Notes: generated by a model not told the origin, from the sequence alone. Shown: positions 38,101 to 47,191, counted from the first letter of the stretch. The stretch: 64,000 bases of DNA from Bacteroidota bacterium (GCA_016720655.1 JADKKE010000017.1:16513-80512); one strand, 5' to 3'. Made by a program: numbers and translations.

Positions 38101-41100
38101 CTCCAATTGGTTCGCCTATGATTGGAAACGGAACGCCTCTTTCTTTCGGACTGAAAACTGCGGTTGGGAGTTATACTGTTGCTGCCATCGATGTGTTTAC
38201 AGGCTGTTCAATCTATATGAGTGGTAGTGCGAATGTTTCTACCACGGCTGCGACAACATATTATGTTGATTCAGATGGAGACGGATATGGAACAACCCTA
38301 AGTACTATTCAGGCATGTTCGCCACCAATTGGATATGTTGCAAATTCATCAGACTGCAACGATGCAGATACAACGGAACATCCCGGACAGGTTTGGTTCA
38401 TTGATACAGATGAAGATGATTATGGGAATGGTAGCACGGCATTGCAATGTGCAAGACCTTTGCATGGATATATTCCTGCTGAATTGACAGCCACTACAGG
38501 TGATTGCAACAATTCAAATGCTTTTGTTTTTCCGGGAGCACCAGAAATCTGTAACGGGATTGATGACGATTGTGACAATTATATTGACGAAGGATGTGGT
38601 ACACCAATTTACTGCATCGGACCCAGTGCTTCCTACACACCTCCATCCGGACCATCCTATGCAAATCAGTTTTCTCCATTTCCATCAATGAGTGCTGCGA
38701 TTGCATTTTTAAATACATGGTCACCAACACAGCATGTCATCTTTGAGATTCAGAATAACTACACAAGTGGCGCGGAAATTTATCCAATTGCCATTACCTA
38801 TTCCGGGAATGCTTCAGCCACCGCAGTGTTCAGGCCGAGAAGCGATGTAGCTTCTATGATTACAATTTCCGGCAGCTTGAATGGAGGTTCACTGGGATTG
38901 TTTCACCTCGATGGTGCTGATTATATCACCTTTGATGGTTCTCCCGGAGGGATACTGGGAACAACGTCAAATCTCATGTGCCGCAATACGGCTTCTTCCG
39001 GTACAGCGAGTGCAAATTTTCTCTTGAAAAATGATGCTACACACAATGTGATCAATGCGATGACAATTGAAGGAGGAAACGCCGCCGCGAATTGTATTCT
39101 TCTGGGCTCCACACTCGGATCAACAGGAAATGATTTCAACAGTATTCAGAATTGTAACATCAGTAACCGCAGTGATCTTGGGGTGTCGAATCCGAACATT
39201 GCAATTTATTCTTTCAGTTCAAATTCCGGTCCTTCCGGAAATAGTGATAATAGCATTACCGGGAATAAAATAATAAATATCAGCGATGGTGTTGTTTTGT
39301 CGCCCAGTGGAAGTAATGGAAACTGGACAATCAGCAACAATCATTTTTATTTTACAATTCCTTCCTCATTTAAGATATCAGAAGCAATCAGTGTAAATAG
39401 TAATGAGCCATTGACTGCAACTATTACTTCGAATTATATCGGCGGATCAGCACCATTCGCCGCAGGCTCTCCAATGGTAGAAACAAGTTCGGGTCTTGGT
39501 TTTAATGGGATTTACTTGAATGTATCAAATACTTCTCCTAAATCCATCGTATCAGGAAATACAATAAAAAACTACCTGCGATACAGTACGGGTCTGTGTT
39601 CTTTTCAGGCAATTGCAATTGGGTCAGGTCCTGTGGATGTGATAAACAATACAATAGGTGATCCTTCAGTTAGCGATGACCTGAGTTTTATAAGTGGAGT
39701 CGATCTGTTCTTCAATGCAATCATTTATATCAGCACTCAAAATTCCCTTCCGGTTACTGTTTCAGGAAATACTGTAAATAATGTAACAATCCAGAATACC
39801 TTAGGCACTTCCGGTAGTTTCATAGGAATTCTCTATTCGAACGAATTTCTGTCAAGTGCCACAGCAACTCTGTCGGATAATATCATGCGAAATATTAATT
39901 ATGCTGACAGAAACGCGTTTACAGGAATGTTCGTAACACCATCGGAGAGTGCAACCGTTTCGGCCATTATTTCGAATAATAAATTCGAAACCTTCACACT
40001 TAGCAGTGGTGTTGGTGCCGGTTTTAAAGGGATCTATTGTGACAGAGGGAATGCAATTATTTCAGGAAATCGGATTGGGAAATTTTCAACACCCAATGAT
40101 ATTCTGATCAATAGCCCTGCAACACATTACGGAATAAGAATAAGCAAGCAAACGCTTGGAAACGGTCTTATTTCCAATGATACACTGGCCAATATTAATT
40201 TTACGAATAGTTCATCTGCCAATGTATTTTTCGGAATTTATATGACTACAAACGGTTCAACACAAAATGAGGTTTCGGGAAATTGCCTTAAGAACATTAG
40301 TTGTGCAGGGACAAAATCGGGAGTCGAAACAGATTCTCAAATCGCTTACGAATTAACAGGAATTTTCCATTTAGGAACTGGTTCCGGGGGAAATGTTGTT
40401 TCGAATAATTCAATCCAGGGTTTAAATGCTACAACCACATCTGCTGTAACAAACCCTATCGTTTCTGCCATTAGCATTAGCCGGGTGAACGGTGCCGGTA
40501 GCGTCACAGTTTCCGGAAATACGATTCATTCGCTTACCAATACAGCTGCAAACACAACTACATTGCCAATCATCATTGGAATTAGTATGTTCAATGTGCA
40601 GTCAACTTCGTCATTCGTTACCAACAACATGATTTCGTTGAGCAATACACCAAACTCGAATGCTGTAAAAATGTATGGAATCTATGACGCGTTGTTTAAT
40701 GGTTTTGCAGGAAATACCAAGAACTACCATTACAACTCAATTGCAATTGGAGGCACAACATCCGGGATTGCCCGTTCCGCGGCGTTCTGGCACAACCCGT
40801 CTTCTGCCACACTGAACCTGCGCAACAACATTCTACACAATACACGGAGCGGTGGTACAGGGAAACAGTATGCAGTCGTTCACGAATCCGGATCCGCTGT
40901 AACATGGATTCCATCAACTTCGAATTACAATAATTTGTATACCGCAAATAGTGCAACTCTTGGCGCATGGCCATTGGCGACAGACAAGGATTTTACTACA
41001 TGGAAAAGTACCAGTGGCGGAGATGCGAATTCGAAAAATGTGAGCGCGAACTTTGTGAATAGCGCGAGTGATTTGCATTTAAATCCTATTGGGAATTGTG

Positions 41101-41777
41101 ACCTGGAAAGTACCGGACAGGCACAGCTGCTTACTCTTGTTGATTTCGATGGACAAAGTCGGCATGCAACAACACCTGATATCGGAGCCGATGAATTCAC
41201 CGGTGTTTGTACAACACTGTTGAATGTAAAAGCATTCATCGAAGGATTTTATAATAGCGGAGGAATGATGTTTTCTGCTCTGGACCCTGGTGGGATTTCT
41301 ACTGATTGTGATACTCTTATTCTTGAACTTGCAATGGGTAGTCCTCCTTACACAATTCTTTATTCAGACACCTCCATCCTTCAAACCAACGGGATGGTGC
41401 AGTTTACTTTTCCCTCGAACGTTTCCGGTAATTCTTATCATTTGGTACTCAGGCACCGCAATGCATTGTCGGTTTGGAGCACAAATCCGGTGTTGATGAC
41501 AAATGGTTTCACCTACGATTTCAGTACATCTTCTGCACAAGCTTATGGATCGAATCAAAAGTTGTTAAGTGCCGGAATTTTTGGTCTCTATAGCGGTGAT
41601 GTGAACCAGGATGCTTTCGTTGAGTCAACAGATTACCAGGAAATAGAAAATGGAAGTCAGGCATTTCTCTCTGGATATGTACCAACGGATCTTACCGGTG
41701 ACTGGCTGGTGGAATCTGCGGATTATGGAATCATGGAGAATAATTCGCAGTTGTTTTTATTTGTGAATCAACCCTGA
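35154..41777 (+). CDS. Giant secreted protein: Kelch, jelly-roll, MopE-like, beta-helix, dockerin-like module
   Basis: 2207 aa. Signal peptide MKKVFFSLLIFLSYQTLMIA. Residues about 25-600: a dozen Kelch repeats (DLWEYDPSSNLWSQKADFPG, DFWEYDPSTNAWTAKASLPG, GTKGYLGAGGGTGTLDDFWE). About 700-860: jelly-roll module (FTEQMGSVGATTAISAHEAA) also in the 32199 gene. About 870-930: Ig-like. About 1035-1155: metal-binding MopE-type repeats (DSDGDGYGT, SSDCNDADTTEHPG, CNGIDDDCDNYIDEGC). About 1160-2010: right-handed beta-helix-like repeats rich in Asn (VSGNTVNNVTIQN, ISNNKFETF). About 2015-2207: the shared module (SGDVNQDAFVESTDYQEIEN, LTGDWLVESADYGIMENNSQ). No T9SS type A domain. Probably a surface adhesin or polymer-binding protein. 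Confidence 0.85.
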   Translation: MKKVFFSLLIFLSYQTLMIAAPDTWVQKKDIGYYQVGGPQATNFLTAFSIGTKGYIHTADDDMENTDLWEYDPSSNLWSQKADFPGVRRTAAVGFGVGSKGYYGTGFNGSSYLQDFWEYDPSTNAWTAKASLPGTARSEAVGFQISTKGYVGLGGGSAGYLSDFWEYTPFTNSWVQRLSFPGTARVRASGVGISTKGYVGLGVSSANVNFADMWEYSAVSNTWLAKAAFPGAARNRCVAFLIGSKAYFGLGGGAVSNYADMYEYDPAFNSWSTKASFAGLARSYAVGFSIGTNGYAGLGSTTGAVVDFWKYDSGLNSWTQVSAFAAVNRLNPAGFCINEKIYFGTGDSNDKLLNDLWEWDPGTELWTQKADFIGVARYNAVSFSINGKGYLGLGTAASGTVSDFYQYDPVTNVWTAKASFGGGTRTQAAGFAIGDKGYVGTGASTTALASVLNDFWEYNPTTNLWTQKANFGGVARYGASGFAIGTKGYLGAGGGTGTLDDFWEYNPATNTWIQKSSIPFGVNRWGSGFSLGAMGYIAGGDYAGFMNRLIKYDPLANTWVQKNDMPFDRYRGFAISSSTRAYYGGGSNMSRLMNDMWEYEPENQIVLSALASNNYCAGDSIHISFSVLSSFSGGNVFTAQLSSLTGSFSSPTTLGTLTSTTSGTISTVIPSGLGFGNEYRIRVVASSPVLNSNDNGADLTIRRFEKIVFTEQMGSVGATTAISAHEAANGFDNDSYTMTGTGDIRNTVPSAGYSDASGNANMFFNTINGRTFQIEGINTAGLTGLQLRFGIHKNGVVSTSDLPVLEVSSNGSSYAPLTYSLPSGTGTATWFYKVATGTIPSTTNLRIRFTQTSLIPVNMYRIDDIRLTASDPGAGITSVLPNYICNGSSVALNATAGYSYLWSNTATTQATNVNTVGPHKCTIGAYNGCSIVSNSILLVDTTPAMFSMTGGGSYCSVPGTGVAVGLSGSEIGTNYQLLLDVFTPIGSPMIGNGTPLSFGLKTAVGSYTVAAIDVFTGCSIYMSGSANVSTTAATTYYVDSDGDGYGTTLSTIQACSPPIGYVANSSDCNDADTTEHPGQVWFIDTDEDDYGNGSTALQCARPLHGYIPAELTATTGDCNNSNAFVFPGAPEICNGIDDDCDNYIDEGCGTPIYCIGPSASYTPPSGPSYANQFSPFPSMSAAIAFLNTWSPTQHVIFEIQNNYTSGAEIYPIAITYSGNASATAVFRPRSDVASMITISGSLNGGSLGLFHLDGADYITFDGSPGGILGTTSNLMCRNTASSGTASANFLLKNDATHNVINAMTIEGGNAAANCILLGSTLGSTGNDFNSIQNCNISNRSDLGVSNPNIAIYSFSSNSGPSGNSDNSITGNKIINISDGVVLSPSGSNGNWTISNNHFYFTIPSSFKISEAISVNSNEPLTATITSNYIGGSAPFAAGSPMVETSSGLGFNGIYLNVSNTSPKSIVSGNTIKNYLRYSTGLCSFQAIAIGSGPVDVINNTIGDPSVSDDLSFISGVDLFFNAIIYISTQNSLPVTVSGNTVNNVTIQNTLGTSGSFIGILYSNEFLSSATATLSDNIMRNINYADRNAFTGMFVTPSESATVSAIISNNKFETFTLSSGVGAGFKGIYCDRGNAIISGNRIGKFSTPNDILINSPATHYGIRISKQTLGNGLISNDTLANINFTNSSSANVFFGIYMTTNGSTQNEVSGNCLKNISCAGTKSGVETDSQIAYELTGIFHLGTGSGGNVVSNNSIQGLNATTTSAVTNPIVSAISISRVNGAGSVTVSGNTIHSLTNTAANTTTLPIIIGISMFNVQSTSSFVTNNMISLSNTPNSNAVKMYGIYDALFNGFAGNTKNYHYNSIAIGGTTSGIARSAAFWHNPSSATLNLRNNILHNTRSGGTGKQYAVVHESGSAVTWIPSTSNYNNLYTANSATLGAWPLATDKDFTTWKSTSGGDANSKNVSANFVNSASDLHLNPIGNCDLESTGQAQLLTLVDFDGQSRHATTPDIGADEFTGVCTTLLNVKAFIEGFYNSGGMMFSALDPGGISTDCDTLILELAMGSPPYTILYSDTSILQTNGMVQFTFPSNVSGNSYHLVLRHRNALSVWSTNPVLMTNGFTYDFSTSSAQAYGSNQKLLSAGIFGLYSGDVNQDAFVESTDYQEIENGSQAFLSGYVPTDLTGDWLVESADYGIMENNSQLFLFVNQP

Positions 41778-41811
41778 GAAAAAGTTTGATTATTCTGTTT
41801 ATTTCATTCGT

Positions 41812-42384
41812 TCACCTGGCGGTTGCTTTGTAATCAATGCCAAAGTACTTTGCGTACTCTTCGATCGGAGGCATTCCGAGAGAAGCACGTCTGGCATTAA
41901 CATTTTTCTCGTCTTCGATGGGCCAGAATTCCTGTAGCCCTGTTGCTGAATTCATCCAGACCTGAGTTCCATAAATCTGGTTTTTATTCTGACGCATCAG
42001 TACTCTGTCTTTCAGATAAGCAAGATCAACCGCACGTGACTCACTGTTTGCAACTGATTTTTCAAACAAGGGTAAATATTTTTCCTGAGTTTCAAGTTCA
42101 GCATGCTGGATGACAAGCCACACGGTATAATTTCCTTTTGCACCTACAAAACTTTTTCCAGGCCAGCCATACTTTGCGATCAGCGCTTCTACTTTAGACA
42201 GGTTAATACTGTCAATCATTGTCCTGAATTGCGCTGAGTCATCTGATTTACGAATGTATTGATCTCTTTCGAAAATTGCATTTAGCTCTTTTTGAATTGC
42301 AATAGTGTCGATTAGGGTTTGAGAAAATGCGAATTGATTTGAAACAAGCAGCGCAATAAATGTGATTGCAAGGATGATTTTCAT
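41812..42384 (-). CDS. DUF6624-like secreted protein
   Basis: 190 aa with a signal peptide (MKIILAITFIALLVSNQFAFSQ). The mature part has the DUF6624 pattern: IDSINLSKVEALIAKYGWPG, VLMRQNKNQIYGTQ and FWPIEDEKNVNARRASLGMP. Family function is unknown. It is probably periplasmic or a surface protein, transcribed alone and convergent with the preceding giant gene. Confidence 0.8.
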   Translation of the reverse strand: MKIILAITFIALLVSNQFAFSQTLIDTIAIQKELNAIFERDQYIRKSDDSAQFRTMIDSINLSKVEALIAKYGWPGKSFVGAKGNYTVWLVIQHAELETQEKYLPLFEKSVANSESRAVDLAYLKDRVLMRQNKNQIYGTQVWMNSATGLQEFWPIEDEKNVNARRASLGMPPIEEYAKYFGIDYKATAR

Positions 42385-42736
42385 TGGAAGAACTTAGGGT
42401 CGTTATTAACTGTATTTGGCAGAATTATCTATAGAAGCAACACCTGCTATTCAGAAAGTGATTGAATGCTTGTATAGGAAAATAATCATAGTCGCTTGTA
42501 TTTGAGAATTGAAGCTACAATCCGAATGTAACAAAAGTTCAAATCGAATTGCAAGATTTTTGTCGTATTTTGAATTAATCAGCTGAATTCAGACTGTAAA
42601 TTGGCATTTTATAAAGCATCATTGATTTTGACTCAATTCAAAATGCGATTAAATTCCCAGATCATACAACTAATTCAGTGGATTCGTGTAAACAATCAGA
42701 TGTGCAAGTGTTTTCTTGCTTTTAAAGACCGATTCT
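42385..42736. other. Intergenic region without gene
   Basis: About 350 bases between divergent genes. A single GAATGTAAC is present near 42525-42533, but without a second repeat 21 bp away or a correctly placed TTTG, so it is not counted as an operator. Confidence 0.4.
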
Positions 42737-43654
42737 ATGAAATCATTATTCAAAATCAGCGTACTCGTGAATGTGTTAAGGCTGTTGGTGCTGCTCATAT
42801 CGCCTGTGGGTGCTGCAGCTCAACCCTTCGTTGATCTCTTCAATGCGAAGATGCAATTCTTCCCTGCTCATTCCTATGCTACCGACAATACCAACAAGCT
42901 GTCAGGCTATCAGGCAGAAGCCAGTTTTCTGTTGCCGATGGAACAAAAGAATAAAGATGTAATTCTGGTTGGTGGCGACTATACACAATTGCATTTTAAA
43001 GAAAGTGGGAGCATCAATCTTCAGTCGGACTTATACAGCACTTCACTAATTCTTGGTGCTGATTTAGGATTGAAGAATCCAAAATGGAGGACGACCTTGT
43101 TGGTTCTACCGAAAATAAATTCAGATTACAAAGACATTAGCACCGATGATATGCAAATGGGCGGTGTAGCGATGTTCAGCTACAAGAAAAAAGATAACCT
43201 CAAATACCATTTCGGCCTGTATTATAACCGTGAATTCTTCGGCGATTATTTTCTGCCATTGCTTGGTATCGACTGGAAGATTAATCAGCGGATGAATTTG
43301 TTTGGAGATTTGCCGAACTCCATGAATTTCGAATACAAAATTTCCAAATCGCTTTATACAGGTGCAGCTTTGTTCACCTGCATCAGCTCTTACCGACTAA
43401 GTTCTGCTTCCGGCGGAATGTATGTTCGCGAAGGTGACAAGACAATGGGACACGATGAAATTAAGATCTATGTGAATGCTTACCTGACGAAACACCTGGT
43501 TTGGTATGCTGAAGCAGGTGAGACTTTTTATAGAACATATACACTATTCAATTCAAACAATGAGCTCCAGGAAACGACAAGCATTTACCGCAAAAGTAAC
43601 GATGGAATGTTTGTGAATACAGGGATTGCATACCGGTTCAGGTTGGAAGAGTAG
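42737..43654 (+). CDS. DUF6268-like outer-membrane beta-barrel protein
   Basis: 305 aa from the ATG at 42737 (MKSLFKISVLVNVLRLLVLL); an in-frame start at 42716 is also possible. A signal peptide ends near GAAAQ. The rest alternates polar and hydrophobic residues in beta-strand fashion (DVILVGGDYTQLHF, HFGLYYNREFFGDYFLPLLG) and ends in an aromatic-basic strand (VNTGIAYRFRLEE), as in outer-membrane proteins. It matches the DUF6268 barrel family in length and the central PKWRTTLLVLPKIN stretch. Function unknown. Confidence 0.75.
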   Translation: MKSLFKISVLVNVLRLLVLLISPVGAAAQPFVDLFNAKMQFFPAHSYATDNTNKLSGYQAEASFLLPMEQKNKDVILVGGDYTQLHFKESGSINLQSDLYSTSLILGADLGLKNPKWRTTLLVLPKINSDYKDISTDDMQMGGVAMFSYKKKDNLKYHFGLYYNREFFGDYFLPLLGIDWKINQRMNLFGDLPNSMNFEYKISKSLYTGAALFTCISSYRLSSASGGMYVREGDKTMGHDEIKIYVNAYLTKHLVWYAEAGETFYRTYTLFNSNNELQETTSIYRKSNDGMFVNTGIAYRFRLEE

Positions 43655-43666
43655 ATGTGTACCTGG

Positions 43667-43739
43667 TACCTTATACCTTATACCTTATACCTTATACCTT
43701 AAACCTGGTATTAAGTATAAAGTATAAGGTATAAGGTAG
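43667..43739. repeat. Inverted heptamer repeat (TACCTTA)n ... (TAAGGTA)n
   Basis: Five tandem TACCTTA units, then a short spacer (AACCTGGTAT), then units of the reverse complement (AAGTATAAGGTATAAGGTA). The arms can fold into a long hairpin right after the barrel gene; it may end transcription. Confidence 0.8.
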
Positions 43740-43781
43740 GAATTACCTATTTTGATTTGGTTGTTGGGAGAATGCTATCTT

Positions 43782-43820
43782 CACCATTCACCATTCACCA
43801 TTCACCATTCACCATTCACA
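43782..43820. repeat. Tandem CACCATT repeat
   Basis: About five and a half copies of the 7-bp unit CACCATT between the barrel gene and the DUF1415 gene; non-coding, possibly unstable in copy number. Confidence 0.85.
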
Positions 43821-43918
43821 CCTTCCTATCAATATATTCTTGAAAAAAAAGTAATATGTTTTTTCCGGGCTCTGACAAATAAGTTCATAATTCCTGATCT
43901 TGTTTCTTTCCTTCAGGT

Positions 43919-44470
43919 ATGTCAGAAGCCAATTCAGTTATCAACCACACGAAAAAATGGATCAACGATGTAGTCGTTGGCCTGAACTTTTGTCCTTTTG
44001 CATCGAAAGAGGTACGACTTGGAACCATTCATTTTGAGGTTATTCCTGAAGTTGAACTGGCCATCGCCCTGGAAAGTTTGAGCATTGCATTTTTACAGCT
44101 CGACGAAAATAAGTCCATAGAAACCACGCTAATTATTTTCCCTCATGGATTTGCTTCTTTTGATGATTACCTGGAATTGATTGCATTCGCCGAAGATTTA
44201 TTGGTAGAAATGGAGTATGAAGGCGTTTATCAAATTGCCAGTTTTCATCCTGACTATTTATTTGCTGGTTCATCAGAGGAGGATCCCGCGAATTACACCA
44301 ACCGCTCCCCCTATCCCATGCTTCACGTGTTAAGAGAGGAAAGTTTATCAGCAGCTATCGATAGTTATCCCGATGCTGATAGTATTCCTGAACGAAACAT
44401 TGAACTGGCAAGAAAAATGGGACTTAAACAAATGATGGTTCTGAGGGAAGCCTGTTTTAAAACTATTTAA
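43919..44470 (+). CDS. DUF1415 family protein
   Basis: 183 aa, cytosolic. Key family features: KWINDVVVGLNFCPFA near the start, IIFPHGFASFDDYLELIA, the strongly conserved IASFHPDYLFAGSSEEDPAN, TNRSPYPMLHVLREES and LARKMGLKQM near the end. The conserved Cys and His residues suggest metal or redox chemistry, but no function is established. The gene begins just after two short repeat arrays and is followed by the deacetylase gene. Confidence 0.9.
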   Translation: MSEANSVINHTKKWINDVVVGLNFCPFASKEVRLGTIHFEVIPEVELAIALESLSIAFLQLDENKSIETTLIIFPHGFASFDDYLELIAFAEDLLVEMEYEGVYQIASFHPDYLFAGSSEEDPANYTNRSPYPMLHVLREESLSAAIDSYPDADSIPERNIELARKMGLKQMMVLREACFKTI

Positions 44471-44533
44471 CAAGCACAGGCGAAGGAATTTTCAATAGCA
44501 ATTCTATATCTTAGCCTACCAATTTTATCAATC

Positions 44534-47017
44534 ATGATTCGATTCCTCTGCGTATTTTTAATTTTCAACCTGTTCGTTCGTTCCTCATCCGCTCAACAAA
44601 AGAGATACAACGCAGCTGAAATTCGACTGAACCTTGAAAAACTCAATACACTTGGATCAGTCCTCTATGTAGCAGCCCATCCGGATGATGAAAATACGAG
44701 ATTGCTTTCGTATTATGCCAATGAAAAACATTTTCGTGCGACATACATTTCGATGACCAGAGGAGACGGAGGTCAAAATCTCATCGGTTCTGAACAAGGT
44801 GAACTGCTTGGCGTCATCCGCACACAGGAGTTGCTCGCAGCCCGAAGAATCGATGGCGCCGAACAAGTGTTCAGTCGGGCTGTTGATTTTGGGTATTCAA
44901 AAAATCCGGAAGAGACCTTCAGTTTCTGGAACAAGGATTCCATTCTCGCCGATGTTGTATGGGCAATTCGAAAAGTGAGACCGGATATCATCGTGATGCG
45001 TTTTCCCACAACAGGAGAAGGCGGGCATGGTCACCACACTGCTTCAGCCATTCTTGCAGTAGAAGCATTCAAAGCTGCAGCCGATCCTTTGCGTTTTCCT
45101 GAACAATTAAAATATGTACAAACGTGGCAATCGGAACGAATCTTCTGGAATATGTTTCGTCCAAAAGAGGAGGAAGTAAAAGGGAAACCGGATATCACCG
45201 GTGTCGATATCGGTTCATTTAATTATTTACTCGGCAAATCCTATGGAGAACTTGCTTCAGAAAGCAGGAGCATGCACAAAAGCCAGGGTTTCGGAACAGC
45301 ACGTAGCAGAGGAAAGCAATTGGATTATCTCAAATTGATTGATGGTACTCCATTCCTTGACAATGAACTTTCCGGAATAAATACGACATGGAACAGGGTA
45401 AAAGGAGGAGAGGCGATCGCAGCAGATATTCAGAAAATAATTGCATCGTTCAGTGAGGTGAATCCGTCCAATAGCATTCCTGCACTTTTTGAATTGAGAA
45501 AAAAAATCAATACAGAAATCAAAGATGACTATTGGAGAAATCTGAAGTCAAAGGAAGTTGAGGAATTGATTCTCGCCTGCGGTGGATTTTTTATCGAAGC
45601 TTTTGCGGATATTTCTTCTGTGACTCCGGGTGAACAAATAAAAATTACTGCATCGGTGATTCATCGTTCCGATCAGCGGTTCACACTGAATGATGTTCGT
45701 TTCAATGATCAGGATTCGGTTTTAAATTCAAAATTGGAACAGAATATTTTATTCAATGCAATCGATACAATTGTAGTTCCATCATCAACGGTATTTTCAA
45801 ATCCGTATTGGCTGAATAACAAACACGGTTCCGGAATTTATTCTGTGAAAGATCAATTGCAGATTGGATTGCCTGACAATATCCCGGCGATGAATGCGGC
45901 ATTCCGACTGAAATGGAACAATGAAGAACTGCTCGTCAATCGTCCGGTTGTTTACAAATGGGTGGATCCCGTAAAAGGAGAATTGTACCGGGCTTTGGAG
46001 ATCCTTCCTCCGGTGAGTATTATTCTTGCCGAGAAAGTTTTTGTTTTCGGTGGACAAGGCCCACGACAAGTACACCTGAAACTGAAAGCGGGAATTTCAA
46101 ATGTGAAAGGAGTCTTTAAGCTTCCTATGCCTTCCGGATGGACCTGTGAACCAAACGCTTTTCCGTTTGACCTGGTTTCAAAAGAAGATGAAGTTCAGAC
46201 TGTCTTCACAATAACTCCTCCGAAATCAGATTCCGAAATTCATTTGCAACCGGTTGTTGAAATCGGGAGAGTGAAATATAGTAAAACCTTGGAACGGCTG
46301 ACTTATGATCACATTCCCATTCAAACGATGGTCCGTGATTGCGAAATTAAACTTGTTCATTTTTCCATCACCACTCCCGCGCTTCGTGTTGCTTACATTG
46401 AAGGAGCCGGAGATAAAATTCCGGAATGTCTGAATCAGTTGGGATACACTGTGCGTCGTTTGGATGACGAAAGCATTACCAATGGTGATTTGTCGCAATA
46501 CGATGTTATCATCACTGGAATTCGGGCATACAACACCAATGAACGAATGCCTATCTATCAGCCGAAGTTGATGGAGTACGTGAAAAATGGCGGGACTTTG
46601 TTTGTTCAATACAATACAAGCAATTTTCTGAGCACGCTGAAAACTGAAATTGGACCTTATCCATTCAAAATTACACGAGATCGTGTTACTGATGAAAATG
46701 CAAAGATTACTATTTTGGATTCTACCGATGAAATCGTAAACCGTCCAAACAAAATCAGCATCACTGATTTTGACGGATGGATTCAGGAACGAGGAATTTA
46801 TTTTGCCGGTGAATATGGCAGCAACTACAAAACTATTTTCACCATGAATGATCCCGGTGAAAAAGCATCGGAAGGAAGTGTGATTGTCGGTCCTTATGGA
46901 AAAGGTAATTTCATTTATTCCGGATTGGTGTTCTTTCGCGAACTTCCAGCCGGAGTACCGGGTGCGTATCGGTTGTTTGTAAACCTGATGTCTGTGGGCA
47001 GGAACAAAACACAATGA
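44534..47017 (+). CDS. PIG-L/LmbE family deacetylase-like protein
   Basis: 827 aa with a signal peptide (MIRFLCVFLIFNLFVRSSSAQ). The N-terminal 250 residues or so have the LmbE/PIG-L zinc motif AAHPDDENTR, then TRGDGGQN and GEGGHGHHTAS (second metal His motif). These enzymes remove N-acetyl groups from sugars. The remaining part has beta-sandwich stretches and a ThuA/GATase-like end (VRRLDDESITNGDLSQYDVI, GIRAYNTNERM). It is probably periplasmic. It is followed by a 39-aa membrane protein and a sodium/solute symporter with tight spacing, suggesting an amino-sugar catabolic or uptake operon. Confidence 0.85.
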   Translation: MIRFLCVFLIFNLFVRSSSAQQKRYNAAEIRLNLEKLNTLGSVLYVAAHPDDENTRLLSYYANEKHFRATYISMTRGDGGQNLIGSEQGELLGVIRTQELLAARRIDGAEQVFSRAVDFGYSKNPEETFSFWNKDSILADVVWAIRKVRPDIIVMRFPTTGEGGHGHHTASAILAVEAFKAAADPLRFPEQLKYVQTWQSERIFWNMFRPKEEEVKGKPDITGVDIGSFNYLLGKSYGELASESRSMHKSQGFGTARSRGKQLDYLKLIDGTPFLDNELSGINTTWNRVKGGEAIAADIQKIIASFSEVNPSNSIPALFELRKKINTEIKDDYWRNLKSKEVEELILACGGFFIEAFADISSVTPGEQIKITASVIHRSDQRFTLNDVRFNDQDSVLNSKLEQNILFNAIDTIVVPSSTVFSNPYWLNNKHGSGIYSVKDQLQIGLPDNIPAMNAAFRLKWNNEELLVNRPVVYKWVDPVKGELYRALEILPPVSIILAEKVFVFGGQGPRQVHLKLKAGISNVKGVFKLPMPSGWTCEPNAFPFDLVSKEDEVQTVFTITPPKSDSEIHLQPVVEIGRVKYSKTLERLTYDHIPIQTMVRDCEIKLVHFSITTPALRVAYIEGAGDKIPECLNQLGYTVRRLDDESITNGDLSQYDVIITGIRAYNTNERMPIYQPKLMEYVKNGGTLFVQYNTSNFLSTLKTEIGPYPFKITRDRVTDENAKITILDSTDEIVNRPNKISITDFDGWIQERGIYFAGEYGSNYKTIFTMNDPGEKASEGSVIVGPYGKGNFIYSGLVFFRELPAGVPGAYRLFVNLMSVGRNKTQ

Positions 47018-47071
47018 TGAAAATTCTGAAACTGTTTTCTATTATTCATTAAACGATTCATTCAAAACAAT

Positions 47072-47191
47072 ATGTCTTCAGAGGAGAAACCCCCCTTCTT
47101 TTCTTCGTGGCGTAACATGTACATCGCGGTACTTGTTCACCTGGTCCTGCTTATTTTTCTTTTGTACTTATTTAAGAACTGGTTTTCATGA
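47072..47191 (+). CDS. Small single-pass membrane protein (39 aa) coupled to the symporter gene
   Basis: ATG at 47072; the stop TGA at 47189-47191 overlaps the ATG of the symporter at 47188 (ATGA overlap), a strong sign of translational coupling. A soluble, Pro-rich head of 12 residues (SSEEKPPFFSSWR) is followed by one transmembrane helix (IAVLVHLVLLIFLLYLF) and a short basic tail. The arrangement suggests a small accessory subunit of the transporter. No family name is known to me. Confidence 0.75.
   Translation: MSSEEKPPFFSSWRNMYIAVLVHLVLLIFLLYLFKNWFS

Noticed and set aside
42525..42533. GAATGTAAC upstream of the DUF6268 gene
   Set aside because: Single copy without the 21-bp partner.
43667..43820. 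CRISPR-like array
   Set aside because: The repeats are 7 bp long and contiguous, with no spacers.
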